From positions 1 to 64,000 of IMG/VR virus record IMGVR_UViG_3300013137_000010: 64,000 nt of DNA; one strand, given 5' to 3'. The notes beneath the pieces are model-generated. The model was not told the origin of the DNA and made no database searches. It was given only the letters and a program-made list of their open reading frames with translations. Below, one piece after another: positions 42,877-52,802 of this stretch (position 1 is its first letter; the number at the start of each line of letters is the position of its first letter). Source of the DNA: a virus. The translations under genes and the position numbers were made by a program.

Positions 42877-45800
42877 ATGCCAATTAAAGACAAAGATTTC
42901 GGAAAATACAAAAGGCCAGGTGTTTTCATTAATGAGATTGATGACAGTATTATAGAACTTCCAGTACAGGATGTTCTTATTAATCTTGTCCCAGGGTTTT
43001 CTAAAAAAGGACCTTTTAACGCACCAATTTATGTAACAAATCCAACTGATTTTACTGCTATTTTTGGTGACGATGATAGACGATTAGAAAACAAAGGATC
43101 ATTTTTTCACAAAACAGTAAAACAAATGTTGAAAAGTGGACCAGTTTGGGCACTTAATCTCCTAGCAACCAATCCAAATAGAGATAAGGTTGAATGGCAA
43201 ACTATTTCAGTTTCTTCTCAGTATCAGAATAGTGATGTTAAAAGCTCAGCTTACGAATCATTTTTCAATAGACAAGATTTCTGGGAAAGAGATCCAGATG
43301 CTTTTATGAATGTTGTAAAAGCTAATAACTATGGTGTTCAAGATAATCAAAGACTTTTACATATTACTAACATGGGTGATAAAGATATCACTGTTTTTAT
43401 GTATAAGTCAGATATAACTGGTTTTGACGTAACCGCAGAAGAATGGTACGGTGATAGAACAAAAGTTCCAGCGTATATCGATTATAGAGAATGGATTTCA
43501 GATTATATGGTAACTGTGTTAGTGTTGGCTGGTGATTGGTCAGATTATAGAACCTTATCAAATGATACTACTTATGGTAACTATTTCAATAGAAATGGTT
43601 TAATTAAAACTGAGGTTGATAATTTTATCAATGAGAGAACCGTAACCGTTCTTGCTAAATACGATTGTTCATTAATACCTTATTTCAAAGATTTGAACGA
43701 TAGAGACATGTACATTAAAAATATCGTAAATAATAATACCGATAAAACTGGTTTATTCTGTACCTATAATGAAGACTCATTATTAGAAGCAGATTTCAAA
43801 CTTGGTAACCTTGATATTATTGGTGATGTTTTAGTTGGACAAGATATTAGTAGTATTAAATTTATGTCTTACGAAACTACACTTAAAGAAGAGTTAACAT
43901 ACTCACAAAAATATCTAGATTCAAGCAATAATGTTATTACTAACGATATTAATAGCTATAATCAAGATTATTTAAATAGTGGTGTTAATGATAGATCTGG
44001 TGTATTCACTAATGGACATACATTTGATATATATTTTAATTCTGGCTCAACCGTAACTGGAACGACAACTTGTACAATTGAATTCGCAGACGGTGGAACT
44101 GATACTTATTATGTTATTAATGGTTCCGTTGTTAGTGGATTTACTACCACTTCAATTGAATTAAGTAGTGTAACATATACCGTTGGATCAAGATATGATG
44201 TTTTATATCTTACTAACGATAATTCTGTTAACATACTCTACGGTACATCTTCTAATCTATATACTGGTGCAGTTAAACCAGATTACAATTATAGTTTAGC
44301 AAGTACTATTATATTAGGTTATGTACATCATCTTAAATCAGGTACAACCTATACTCTTGATTATTACCCAGTAACTGTTAATTCAACAGCAGGTTCAGCT
44401 TCATATGTAGCACTTGGTAAAACTACAGGTTACCAAACCACTATAACAGATAGTTATGATACATTAGGAACCTATATGCTTATTGAGTTTCTTGGTACAT
44501 CAGGACAAACAGGTGTATATAACGATTATGAATATCTCAGACTAATGCAAGGTTTTACTGAAATTTATGATAATATCTCAACTCAGAGTGTTATGATTAA
44601 AACAACTGGTGGTACTTTTGATACTGGTGATAAGGTTCCAGTTGTTTCGGTAATTCCAATTGAGGCAACCACAACATCAAACTCAAAAATTAAAATTTAT
44701 TGTGATACTCCATCTTCATGCTATTCAGGAACCTCATTCTTACTTTACTATGTTGATAATGAGTTCTTATTACATGATAGTGTTATAAATACAGATACAT
44801 TATTAACCAGATATGATGTTTTAGGTACAACTACTAAAAATGGTATCGTTGCAACTTATTCACAATTATATCAAGATTATTATAATGGTGTAATTAATAA
44901 CTTGGATTATTTCTATGTAAATAACAATAGCGGAACTACTAATAAGGTATACTTAAAAATGTATCTTGATCAAAACAATCTTCTTACTGTTAACTTCTTA
45001 TCAGCTTTAGATCCAGATGTTGCTTATGAAGTTATCCAGTCAGATTGGTCAGATGTAACCAAATATGATTACGATTTAATCTTACATTCAAATAAATCAA
45101 ACTGGCAACAATCAGTAGAAATTGAAGAATGGTATGGTGATGATCTTACAACTTGTCAACAAATTAAAGTTGATAAAAATAGATACTCAGAAGTTACTAA
45201 GGGTAGTTTCTTAGCTGCTTATTATGATGAATCATATTGGGCTGCACCTAGTGGACCAGGTTATCTTGAAGGATCAGTTCCAAGAAAATTCACTAGAGTA
45301 ATCAAAGTACAAAACGATCCAACCGATGTTAACGCTAAGATCCTTTATGCTGATGCTCCAATTAGAATTGTTGATTATAATATCGTAACTGGTACAACTG
45401 AAGTAGATTATCAAACATTCACATACCCATCAATTGATGTTTATGTTGATGAATATAAAGCTTTGGTAATTTCACCATTCGTTGTTCACACAGATTCAAT
45501 TCCAAACGGTACAGATGAAAGACAAAATTCGATTCTTAATGTTATCGCAAAAGATACAAATCTTGCTAAAGGCTTAGCTGATAAGAATAAAATATCTTGG
45601 AGATACCTTGTAGATTCTTTCGGTTTAGGACTTGTACCTATGGACGGATTCGGTTCAAAACAACAACTTGCTGATATTTGCGGTATGAAAATGAACTGTT
45701 TAGGTTTCATCAATATGCCAAGTGCAAAAATATTCAGAGAGTCAACTAATCCATCGTTTACTAATGATGATGGTACTCTTAATCTTGAATATGTTAAAGA

Positions 45801-46518
45801 TGGTGCCGATGATAGCAAAAACCCAGATTTCTACTATCAATTTGCACAAAAACATGGTGAAATCAATGGTAGTAGCTGTGTTGGATACTTCTTCCCATAT
45901 ATTAAAATATATGACAATGGTATTCCAAAATGGGTTCCACCAGCAATGTTCGCAGCAACAACTTATATGAATAAATTCGTATCTAATGTTGCTGGTATGT
46001 TGCCTTGGACAATTGCAGCAGGTATTACAAACGGTAGAGTTAATAATATAACTAAGACCGAAATGGACTTCACAAATACCGATCTTGAGAACTTACACGC
46101 AATGGGCGCTAACCCAATTGTATATAAGATTAATAACGGTTATTGTATTAATGACGAATCAACCGCTCAAATCTTTCCATATAGTTCACTTAGTTTCATG
46201 CATTCAAGAGAAGTTCTTATCGAACTTGAAAATAGACTGTATGATATGTTATTGAAATATCAATGGAGCTTCAATACACCTGAGATTAGAGCCGAGATTA
46301 AATATCGCGCAGATAAAATCTGTAAAGATATGTTAGATAACGACGCATTCTACGATTTCTGGAACGTTTGCGACGAAACCAATAACACAGATTATGTTAT
46401 TGACCTACAGATGGGTGTGTTGGATACTTACGTGGAAATAATAAAAGGAATGGGTATTATTGTAAATAATATCACAATCTTGAAAAAAGGTGATATTCAA
46501 TCAATGGGATTTAGATAA
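42877..46518 (+). CDS. Tail sheath protein, unusually large
   Basis: A 1213-residue contractile sheath protein. The N-terminus KRPGVFINEIDDSIIELPVQ then LVPGFSKKGPFNAPIYVTNP is typical for gp18-like sheaths. The C-terminal 250 residues (VAGMLPWTIAAGITNGRVNN; YKINNGYCINDESTAQIFPY; SFMHSREVLIELENRLYDML) form the conserved sheath core. T4 gp18 has 659 residues, so about 550 extra residues sit in the middle (roughly 330-850), rich in Thr, Ser, Tyr and Gly with a beta-repeat look. These are probably surface-exposed domains on the tail. The tube gene follows at 49230. Confidence 0.9.
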   Translation: MPIKDKDFGKYKRPGVFINEIDDSIIELPVQDVLINLVPGFSKKGPFNAPIYVTNPTDFTAIFGDDDRRLENKGSFFHKTVKQMLKSGPVWALNLLATNPNRDKVEWQTISVSSQYQNSDVKSSAYESFFNRQDFWERDPDAFMNVVKANNYGVQDNQRLLHITNMGDKDITVFMYKSDITGFDVTAEEWYGDRTKVPAYIDYREWISDYMVTVLVLAGDWSDYRTLSNDTTYGNYFNRNGLIKTEVDNFINERTVTVLAKYDCSLIPYFKDLNDRDMYIKNIVNNNTDKTGLFCTYNEDSLLEADFKLGNLDIIGDVLVGQDISSIKFMSYETTLKEELTYSQKYLDSSNNVITNDINSYNQDYLNSGVNDRSGVFTNGHTFDIYFNSGSTVTGTTTCTIEFADGGTDTYYVINGSVVSGFTTTSIELSSVTYTVGSRYDVLYLTNDNSVNILYGTSSNLYTGAVKPDYNYSLASTIILGYVHHLKSGTTYTLDYYPVTVNSTAGSASYVALGKTTGYQTTITDSYDTLGTYMLIEFLGTSGQTGVYNDYEYLRLMQGFTEIYDNISTQSVMIKTTGGTFDTGDKVPVVSVIPIEATTTSNSKIKIYCDTPSSCYSGTSFLLYYVDNEFLLHDSVINTDTLLTRYDVLGTTTKNGIVATYSQLYQDYYNGVINNLDYFYVNNNSGTTNKVYLKMYLDQNNLLTVNFLSALDPDVAYEVIQSDWSDVTKYDYDLILHSNKSNWQQSVEIEEWYGDDLTTCQQIKVDKNRYSEVTKGSFLAAYYDESYWAAPSGPGYLEGSVPRKFTRVIKVQNDPTDVNAKILYADAPIRIVDYNIVTGTTEVDYQTFTYPSIDVYVDEYKALVISPFVVHTDSIPNGTDERQNSILNVIAKDTNLAKGLADKNKISWRYLVDSFGLGLVPMDGFGSKQQLADICGMKMNCLGFINMPSAKIFRESTNPSFTNDDGTLNLEYVKDGADDSKNPDFYYQFAQKHGEINGSSCVGYFFPYIKIYDNGIPKWVPPAMFAATTYMNKFVSNVAGMLPWTIAAGITNGRVNNITKTEMDFTNTDLENLHAMGANPIVYKINNGYCINDESTAQIFPYSSLSFMHSREVLIELENRLYDMLLKYQWSFNTPEIRAEIKYRADKICKDMLDNDAFYDFWNVCDETNNTDYVIDLQMGVLDTYVEIIKGMGIIVNNITILKKGDIQSMGFR

Positions 46519-46538
46519 GATCATCTAAATATGGTTAA

Positions 46539-46570
46539 TAAAAAGAGGAAGATTAATCTTCCTCTTTTTT
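46539..46570. terminator. Bidirectional rho-independent terminator
   Basis: AAAAAGAGGAAGAT / ATCTTCCTCTTTTTT between the sheath gene and the convergent endonuclease gene. Confidence 0.8.
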
Positions 46571-48290
46571 ATTGCTTTTTCCAGATAAATTTAATCTGTC
46601 CTGAATCATATATTCTATAAATTTTTCTTTCCAACATTATTTGATGTTCAGTTTTAGTAGGATCAAAACCATCATTAATAAGTTTATTTTTTCTATATGT
46701 AAAACGATGTTTTCTTATTTTATCCACAATGTAATAATAATTTGGATTTGTAATGTGGGAATAATTAAAATTTAATTTTTTATATAAATTTCCATTTGAG
46801 TAACTTCTATTTGCGTATGTAATAATTTCATTTGGATTATAATTAATTGTAAAATAATTAAATAATTTTGATGCCCCTCCAATAACATTAGTATTTAATT
46901 TATTACAAAATCTACTTAATTCCCATTCATTTTTTATATTTTTATCATTCATCACAATTCTTTTATTTCCAAATGTCATTAAACTAATTAATTCCTCATT
47001 GTAGTATAGACCTAAACCAATTTTATTTGTTATATAACCTTGAATATGATTTTTTTCTAAAAATTCCTTAATTACTTTATTATCTGATATTTCTTTTATT
47101 TTACATTTTCTGGCAAAAATTCTATTAGTTGTTTTATTTAATTTGTTTAATATCATAGATTTAATAATATTTTTTTTATGAATCCAATCATCTTCCCATA
47201 TGTGGATTAGCTGAATATTTTTTTCTACACATAGATTTGTTTTATCTAAATGATAGTTATCGGTTTTATTAATTTCATTGTGCCACCATAAACCATTAAA
47301 TTCAAATGCTAGATTTAAATCGGGTAAATATATATCTAATTCTTTACCAATAATATCTTTATCATTAAACGAAATTATTTTATTATAATTTTCTTGAATA
47401 AATTGTTTCATTTCAATTTCTAATCCAGAGATACCTTTATTAATTGGATTACATTCTGTGCATATTAAAGTGCTGGTTTTTCTTCTAGAATTTAATAAAA
47501 CGTAATCAATATCAAATATATGACCATTATCGCATTTCATTGTATATTTTCTGTTTTTATTGTCAATATTTAATATATTATATTCTTTATAATATTCTTT
47601 AATATTTTTTGCTAATGTTAATAATTGATTTTCTTTTGATTTAATTTTAATTTTTTCATTTTGTAAAGCATGTTCTACACCATATTTTAATAACATAGTT
47701 TCTTTAATTTTATTATTTATTTCTTTGCTTTTTTTTGGATTATCAACGCCATAATTTTTCATTAATGTTTTTATTGATTTTATCCTTATTTCTTCTGATT
47801 TATTTGGATTATCAACGCCATAATTTTGTAATAAGGTATCTTTAGATTTCTTTAGTATATTTTCATTTTGCATTGGACTATTTGAACCATATTTTTTATT
47901 ATTAGTTTTAATAATTTTAGCTTTGATATCACTGTTCATGGCAGGAGCCTTGGTGCCGTATTTTTCATAAGATTTATTTTCTTTAGTTTTTTTGATATTT
48001 GGATCACTACTTATGCAAGCTGTACAACAATATTTATAATATCCCAAAGTTGAATTTTTAAATTTTGTTGTATTATCACAATTTATATTTGCACATTTTA
48101 CAATTTCTTGCAAATTATTAACATAATGATATACTTTTTCTTTAAAAGGCAAATCTGATAAATTATCTTTACAAAATTCAATAATATCATTAAATATATC
48201 AGGATAATTACTTTTTACATACTTTTCAACATACATCCTACCAGATGGTCCATTTTCTTTTTTTATTATTTCTACGAAATTGTTTTTCAT
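46569..48290 (-). CDS. Homing endonuclease with KYG repeats and Vsr-like nuclease core
   Basis: A 573-residue protein. Zinc-binding cysteines occur at about 62-95 (CANINCDN...YCCTACISS). About six DNA-recognition repeats follow (KKYGSNSPMQNENILKKSKD; NYGVDNPNKSEEIRIKSIKT), then a C-rich segment and a nuclease core with LAFEFNGLWWHNE near residue 325 and LIHIWEDDW near 355, the same EFNG..WH / IWEDD pair as in the endonuclease at 26152. The C-terminal 190 residues (GASKLFNYFTINYNPNEIIT) are an additional conserved domain. It lies between sheath and kinase genes, as an insertion among structural genes. Confidence 0.75.
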   Translation of the reverse strand: MKNNFVEIIKKENGPSGRMYVEKYVKSNYPDIFNDIIEFCKDNLSDLPFKEKVYHYVNNLQEIVKCANINCDNTTKFKNSTLGYYKYCCTACISSDPNIKKTKENKSYEKYGTKAPAMNSDIKAKIIKTNNKKYGSNSPMQNENILKKSKDTLLQNYGVDNPNKSEEIRIKSIKTLMKNYGVDNPKKSKEINNKIKETMLLKYGVEHALQNEKIKIKSKENQLLTLAKNIKEYYKEYNILNIDNKNRKYTMKCDNGHIFDIDYVLLNSRRKTSTLICTECNPINKGISGLEIEMKQFIQENYNKIISFNDKDIIGKELDIYLPDLNLAFEFNGLWWHNEINKTDNYHLDKTNLCVEKNIQLIHIWEDDWIHKKNIIKSMILNKLNKTTNRIFARKCKIKEISDNKVIKEFLEKNHIQGYITNKIGLGLYYNEELISLMTFGNKRIVMNDKNIKNEWELSRFCNKLNTNVIGGASKLFNYFTINYNPNEIITYANRSYSNGNLYKKLNFNYSHITNPNYYYIVDKIRKHRFTYRKNKLINDGFDPTKTEHQIMLERKIYRIYDSGQIKFIWKKQ

Positions 48291-48309
48291 TATATGTATC
48301 TTTTATTCC

Positions 48310-48324
48310 TATATATTAAAATAT
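48310..48324 (-). promoter_or_regulatory. Late-type A/T promoter motif before the endonuclease
   Basis: Minus-strand TTTTAATATATAGGA about 22 bases before the endonuclease start. Confidence 0.45.
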
Positions 48325-48391
48325 TTATATCATGTTTATCAACTATACATTAATTTTTTGATATATTTTTTATCAAAAATAATCCAATATT

Positions 48392-49066
48392 ATGCAAATT
48401 GCAATAGAATCCACAGTTGGCGCTGGCAAAACTACACTTGGAAAATTTCTCTCAGAATACACTAATATACAACTTTACGAAGAACTTACCAGTAACGACA
48501 CCTCAGTTTTATTAGATAAATTTTATGCAGATCAAACCCGATGGTCATTCGCACTTCAAATTCACTTTCTAAATGAAAGATTTAGAATGATTAAAGAAAT
48601 TAATAAATTATCAGAAGGCATTCTAGATAGAAGTATATATGGTGATAAAATATTCGCAGAAATGCTTTACGAAGATGAAAAAATGACAAAAGAAGAGTTC
48701 AATACCTATAAAACATTGTTCGATAATATGATACAACATATTAAACCACCTCATCTTATGATATATCTAAAATGCTCAACTGAAACCGCAGTTCAAAGAA
48801 TAGCAACCCGCAATAGAGGTATAGAAACTAGCGTACCTATTAAATATTGGCTAAGATTAAACGATAAATACGAATCATGGTATAATAACTATAACCAATC
48901 TGAAAAAATGAGTTTAGATGTAGATAATTTTAATATTTACGATGATAACCAGCGTAAAGACTTTTTAGATAAGATAGTAAATAAATTAGATAGTTTAAGA
49001 TCACCGGAATATGTTAAAAGAAAGAAATTTGTTCAGGAAATTTCTAAAAATATAAGATCATTTTAA
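48392..49066 (+). CDS. Deoxynucleoside kinase
   Basis: A 224-residue dNK-family enzyme. It has the P-loop IESTVGAGKTTLG at residues 4-16, WSFALQIHFLNERF near 50, the catalytic-site ILDRSIYGDKIFAE near 75, LMIYLKCS and the lid arginines RIATRNRGIE near 146-155. It phosphorylates deoxynucleosides to monophosphates, salvaging precursors from degraded host DNA alongside the ribonucleotide reductase. The substrate (dA, dG or others) cannot be told by eye. It starts about 100 bases from the divergent endonuclease gene. Confidence 0.88.
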   Translation: MQIAIESTVGAGKTTLGKFLSEYTNIQLYEELTSNDTSVLLDKFYADQTRWSFALQIHFLNERFRMIKEINKLSEGILDRSIYGDKIFAEMLYEDEKMTKEEFNTYKTLFDNMIQHIKPPHLMIYLKCSTETAVQRIATRNRGIETSVPIKYWLRLNDKYESWYNNYNQSEKMSLDVDNFNIYDDNQRKDFLDKIVNKLDSLRSPEYVKRKKFVQEISKNIRSF

Positions 49067-49187
49067 AAACTGGTATATATAAATTTTTTTTAATCGTTTT
49101 TTGTATTTTTTGTTAAAAACCTTATTAAATGTGTTAAAATTTAAGAAAAAAAGTTTTTCTTCTTAATTTTCAGAGGGAAAGGATATA

Positions 49188-49202
49188 TTATTTATATATA
49201 TA
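49188..49202 (+). promoter_or_regulatory. Late-type A/T promoter motif before tail tube
   Basis: TTATTTATATATATA about 28 bases before the tube ATG, within a 160-base gene-free, very AT-rich leader. Confidence 0.5.
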
Positions 49203-49229
49203 AAAAAATATAAAAAATAATATAAAAAT

Positions 49230-49793
49230 ATGCCATTAGCACATTTCACTGCCATTGATTCTCACAGAGAAAAATGGGAACCCATTCACAAGAATCTATA
49301 CGAAGTTACGATTATTTTACCAACCGTACTTCAAACGATTCACCCAAATGCAACTCATTTATTGATGGAGAATACCAAATCGGCTAAGTTCCCAACTTAT
49401 CCAGATTTACAATCTCAAACACAAAGATTTAAATACTCAACTAGAGTATTCGTCATGATGCCTGCACAAACTCACGTTGATGATTTAACTATGACATTCA
49501 ATCTCAACCAGAATGATGACTATCAAATTTTTTGCTTCAAAATGCTTAAAGATTGGTATGATTTAGGATGGAACAATGAAACAGGTACACTTCATTACAA
49601 GAAAAATTTAGTTGGTGATATTATCATACACCTACACGACAAAGAAGGTAAAGTTATCCGTAGAGTTACTTACCATAATGCAATGCTAAGACAATTTACA
49701 GGGTTTGAAGAAGTCAACTGGGACGATTCAACAGCAATCTTCGATCTTTCTTGTACTTGGGTAGCAGACTACTGGGAAGATTTCTACTATTAG
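49230..49793 (+). CDS. Tail tube protein (gp19-like)
   Basis: A 187-residue protein with the length and composition of T4-like tail tube subunits. It has NLYEVTIILPTVL near residues 23-35, a central VDDLTMTFNLNQNDDYQIFC near 88-107, WYDLGWNNETG, and the C-terminal FEEVNWDDSTAIFDLSCTWV then ADYWEDFYY, which match the tube fold that stacks in hexameric rings inside the sheath. It has its own promoter motif and strong terminator, as expected for a highly expressed virion gene. Confidence 0.85.
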   Translation: MPLAHFTAIDSHREKWEPIHKNLYEVTIILPTVLQTIHPNATHLLMENTKSAKFPTYPDLQSQTQRFKYSTRVFVMMPAQTHVDDLTMTFNLNQNDDYQIFCFKMLKDWYDLGWNNETGTLHYKKNLVGDIIIHLHDKEGKVIRRVTYHNAMLRQFTGFEEVNWDDSTAIFDLSCTWVADYWEDFYY

Positions 49794-49821
49794 GCTATAA
49801 TGCTTATAATCAATAGATTAC

Positions 49822-49853
49822 AAAAAAAGATACAAGAAATTGTATCTTTTTTT
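49822..49853. terminator. Rho-independent terminator after tail tube
   Basis: AAAAAAAGATACAA / TTGTATCTTTTTTT with a GAAA loop. Confidence 0.8.
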
Positions 49854-49877
49854 GTTTTTATGACTATTGGGAACGAT

Positions 49878-49893
49878 AAATATTTATATATAC
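49878..49893 (+). promoter_or_regulatory. Late-type A/T promoter motif before the HNH gene
   Basis: AAATATTTATATATAC followed by AAATAAAAA, about 14 bases before the ATG. The same leader precedes the HNH gene at 60720. Confidence 0.45.
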
Positions 49894-49906
49894 AAATAAA
49901 AAGATT

Positions 49907-50608
49907 ATGGAAAAGCAATGTAGAATTTGTGGAAAAATTAAATATGTAAATGAATTTCACAAGAAGAAAGGAACATCTGATGGCTATAGAAATGAATGTA
50001 AAGAGTGTGTGAAAGATATCCAAAAAAAATATAAGGAAGCACCTGGATTTAAAGAAAAACAAAAAGAATATGATAAGAAAAGATATGATGAAAATAGAGA
50101 AAGTGTTTTAGAAAGAAAAAAAGAGTATCATAAAGAAAATAGAGAAAAAATATTAGTTCAAAAGAAGCAATATAGAAATGATCCTGATAATAAAGAAAGA
50201 ATTAAGGAATATTTAAATGAATATAGGATTAATAATAAAGAAGAGTTGAAAGAGTGGAGAAAAAATAATCGACATATTTTAGCAAAGAACCAAGAAAATT
50301 ATAGATTAAATAATCCTCATATAATCGCTTGGCGTTCTGTTTTATATTCAACTCTTAAACGACTTGATACTAAAAAACAAGGACATACCATAGATATGTT
50401 AGGTTATTCTGCATTAGAATTAAAGCATTATATTGAGAAACAATTCACAGAGGGTATGACTTGGAAGAATCATGGTGAGTGGCATATTGACCATATACGT
50501 CCTGTAACTAAGTTTGCAACAACTGAAGATGTTAAAATTGTATGTGCTTTGGAGAATTTACAACCTTTGTGGGCGGATGAAAATTTACATAAAAATAATA
50601 AATTTTAA
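49907..50608 (+). CDS. HNH homing endonuclease
   Basis: A 233-residue protein. An N-terminal zinc finger (CRICGKIKYVNEF...CKECV) is followed by a long basic helical region of KEYHKENREK-type repeats (residues 40-120) that probably tracks DNA, and a C-terminal HNH core, WHIDHIRPVTKF then LENLQPLWADENLHKNNK. It sits directly after the tail tube terminator with its own promoter-like leader, as a self-contained insertion. Confidence 0.8.
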   Translation: MEKQCRICGKIKYVNEFHKKKGTSDGYRNECKECVKDIQKKYKEAPGFKEKQKEYDKKRYDENRESVLERKKEYHKENREKILVQKKQYRNDPDNKERIKEYLNEYRINNKEELKEWRKNNRHILAKNQENYRLNNPHIIAWRSVLYSTLKRLDTKKQGHTIDMLGYSALELKHYIEKQFTEGMTWKNHGEWHIDHIRPVTKFATTEDVKIVCALENLQPLWADENLHKNNKF

Positions 50609-51243
50609 TAAACTCTAATTTCTGATATTAGAATATCTAAGGTATTGGGATACTTAATTTTCTCATTAATCCATGCTGAATAAAATGTTATATAAGCTGG
50701 TCCTGGTTTAAACCAGGAAATATCTATCATTGGATTACCTGTAGGTGGTATTCCCCCATAAAATTTAAGTATTCTTCCGTTTTTTATTTCAAACTTATAA
50801 CTATTCGGATCTGTGATATATTTAGGTGAATGTCCAATTTGCTCGTATTGTGGTATTATTGTATATGTTTCTATAGTTGGCGTGTAGAGACCTCTGAATT
50901 CATTTATTTTTGGATTTTTATTTCCTAATATTTTCCATTGTGGACCGTGTTGATAATATAAATTATAATATTCTTTTTCGTCATCCGCATTTAATGTAAG
51001 GATACTAGAATTTATTGGTTCTATTTTTGTTGATACTTTTGGCATTAGTTGGCATACTATACTTGGTGAACCTTGTCCTGATATAATATGAAAAGGTGGT
51101 TCTACTGTCCATAGATATGAATTCTTTTTTGCACCCTCATAATGTAATTTATAAAGAATTTGTGGTTGTGAATAGCCAGGTGGTTTATTTGGATAGGAAT
51201 GCTCTAGTGTCGTGTTGGATATAAAATTTTCAGATATAATCAT
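50605..51243 (-). CDS. Hypothetical beta-rich protein
   Basis: A 212-residue protein (MIISENFISNTTLEHSYPNK...). It is rich in Pro, Tyr, Ser and Ile, with short strands such as YLWTVEPPFHIISGQGSPSI, suggestive of an Ig/PKD-like fold. No cysteine cluster or signal peptide. It lies in the structural region between tube and hub genes but on the opposite strand. A virion decoration or fibre-associated role is possible. Confidence 0.5.
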   Translation of the reverse strand: MIISENFISNTTLEHSYPNKPPGYSQPQILYKLHYEGAKKNSYLWTVEPPFHIISGQGSPSIVCQLMPKVSTKIEPINSSILTLNADDEKEYYNLYYQHGPQWKILGNKNPKINEFRGLYTPTIETYTIIPQYEQIGHSPKYITDPNSYKFEIKNGRILKFYGGIPPTGNPMIDISWFKPGPAYITFYSAWINEKIKYPNTLDILISEIRVY

Positions 51244-51305
51244 TTTAGCACATTTTCTTTTATATATTAATTAATTAATCTAATTTTTTTAAGGGGACGG
51301 GATTG

Positions 51306-51323
51306 TTTTAATATATAAATAAA
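51306..51323 (+). promoter_or_regulatory. Late-type A/T promoter motif before the hub gene
   Basis: TTTTAATATATAAATAAA about 15-30 bases before the ATG at 51338. Confidence 0.5.
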
Positions 51324-51337
51324 AATAATATTTTAAT

Positions 51338-52297
51338 ATGAGTGATAATTTTAAAAATAAAAAAGAAGAAGATGCACTAAATTACTTAGAAAAAAATTTT
51401 GTTGGTGGTGAGCAAGATAATTCTATTGAGTCGGTTAAGAAAGTAGATTTATCTTATTTTGATAGTGTACCTTCTAATGAATATATTGCTATACCGTTGG
51501 ATGTTTTACCGTGTGGTACATTTTATAAACAAGGAACAAAGATTAGTATTAGAGCCGCTAGAGTTCAAGAAGTTCAGGCTTATTCTGTTGTTGATGATAA
51601 TAATTATCTAGATATAACTGAGAAGATGAATGGTATTTTGGCTTCTTGTATAAAATATTATTATCCTAATGGTATGCAAGGATCTTATAAAGATATTAAA
51701 GATGGTGATAGATTATTTTTAATTTTTATGATTAGAGAATTAACTTTTCCTGGTGGTAAAAATTTATCGAAAGAAGTAACTTGTGGTAACTGTGGTAATG
51801 AATTTAAGATGGAATTAAGAGCCACTGGAACTGAAGCAAATGGTAAAACTTTTGTTAATTATGAGATGCCAGAGAAACTTTTTAAATTTTTTGATCCTAC
51901 TGAAAGAGTTTTTTCTTTTAATATAGAAGGTGCAGATTATAAATTAGCACCTCCTACTATAGGTATACAGGAGATATTTTTCGGTGATATTAAGAATAAG
52001 ATTCAGGTTGATAAAAATCCTAATGTTGCATTTTTAAAAGTTGCTTCATTTATGCTACATGATAGAAATAGAATCACCGAAGATGGTATTAAAGTTAAGG
52101 AGCAAGAATTTAAAAAATTGAGTATGTCAACTTTTCAAATTTTGAATAGTGCTGTAAATCAGATGGTTTTTGGTATAAAGGAACTTAAGTGTAACTGTCC
52201 ATCGTGTGGAGTGGAGGTCCGCACTGATATGTCCTTTCCCACAGGAGCCTCAAATATTTTCGTTATTCCAGATGCCTTTGACGAATATTTTGGATAA
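51338..52297 (+). CDS. Baseplate hub protein with two zinc-ribbons (gp26-like)
   Basis: A 319-residue protein. Its segment YIAIPLDVLPCGTFYKQGTK then ISIRAARVQEVQAYS and DGDRLFLIFMIRELTFPGG is typical for the gp26-type baseplate hub subunit of large T4-like phages. Two C4 metal sites are visible: CGNCGNEF near residue 149 with partners in the C-terminal CNCPSCGVEV near residue 288, either as separate pairs or one joint site. It is followed by a small protein gene and a terminator, forming a two-gene late unit. Confidence 0.65.
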   Translation: MSDNFKNKKEEDALNYLEKNFVGGEQDNSIESVKKVDLSYFDSVPSNEYIAIPLDVLPCGTFYKQGTKISIRAARVQEVQAYSVVDDNNYLDITEKMNGILASCIKYYYPNGMQGSYKDIKDGDRLFLIFMIRELTFPGGKNLSKEVTCGNCGNEFKMELRATGTEANGKTFVNYEMPEKLFKFFDPTERVFSFNIEGADYKLAPPTIGIQEIFFGDIKNKIQVDKNPNVAFLKVASFMLHDRNRITEDGIKVKEQEFKKLSMSTFQILNSAVNQMVFGIKELKCNCPSCGVEVRTDMSFPTGASNIFVIPDAFDEYFG

Positions 52298-52310
52298 TAA
52301 ATTTGGATTC

Positions 52311-52520
52311 ATGGATATTGATCATATTCCACCTAGATATATGAATGAATTGGCTTGGTGGGAATTTGAGGAATATGTTAAAAGACTGAATGATAGAATA
52401 GAAAGAGAAAATAAAGCGCATAAGGATTCTGAGAAAAATCAACCTAAGATACCTGATTATTCAAACAAAATACCGAATGTTGGTTCAATGATGAGCAATT
52501 TAGGAAAATATAAACCATAA
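52311..52520 (+). CDS. Small protein following the hub gene
   Basis: A 69-residue protein, MDIDHIPPRYMNELAWWEFE then EYVKRLNDRIERENKAH. The open frame extends to 52206, but the upstream part overlaps the hub gene, so the ATG at 52311 is the likely start. The aromatic helix near residues 11-24 suggests a protein-protein contact. Its position resembles the small baseplate assembly proteins that follow gp26-like genes. Function unproven. Confidence 0.6.
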   Translation: MDIDHIPPRYMNELAWWEFEEYVKRLNDRIERENKAHKDSEKNQPKIPDYSNKIPNVGSMMSNLGKYKP

Positions 52521-52527
52521 TCTTCAG

Positions 52528-52554
52528 AAAAGTTCACAAAATGTGAACTTTTTT
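52528..52554. terminator. Rho-independent terminator after the hub unit
   Basis: AAAGTTCACA / TGTGAACTTT with an AAA loop and T run. Confidence 0.8.
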
Positions 52555-52564
52555 GATTTTAAAA

Positions 52565-52577
52565 TTAAATATATAAG
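52565..52577 (+). promoter_or_regulatory. Late-type A/T promoter motif before tagged genes
   Basis: AATTAAATATATAAG about 20 bases before the 68-residue tag protein. Confidence 0.35.
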
Positions 52578-52595
52578 AAAAAATAATTTAACACT

Positions 52596-52802
52596 ATGAA
52601 AAATATTAAGTCTTATAATGAATTTAATCAAACACCTGTAAATGAATCTTTTACAATAACATTAGATCAATTACCAAGCATTGGTGATATAGTAGATAAG
52701 GTAAGTTGGAGAGAGGGTGAGAAGATTGCGTTTATAGATTTTAAGGGAATTAAAAATATACCTGTTCAAATTACAAAAAAAGAATCAAGTTCAGAAATTT
52801 AA
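52596..52802 (+). CDS. Small protein with capsid-targeting-like tag
   Basis: A 68-residue protein beginning MKNIKSYNEFNQTPVNES, a tag followed by a V-N-E site at residues 15-17. The remainder (LDQLPSIGDIVDKVSWREGE then KIAFIDFKGI) looks like a short beta domain. No family recognised. It opens a set that includes a tagged Nudix protein. Confidence 0.55.
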   Translation: MKNIKSYNEFNQTPVNESFTITLDQLPSIGDIVDKVSWREGEKIAFIDFKGIKNIPVQITKKESSSEI

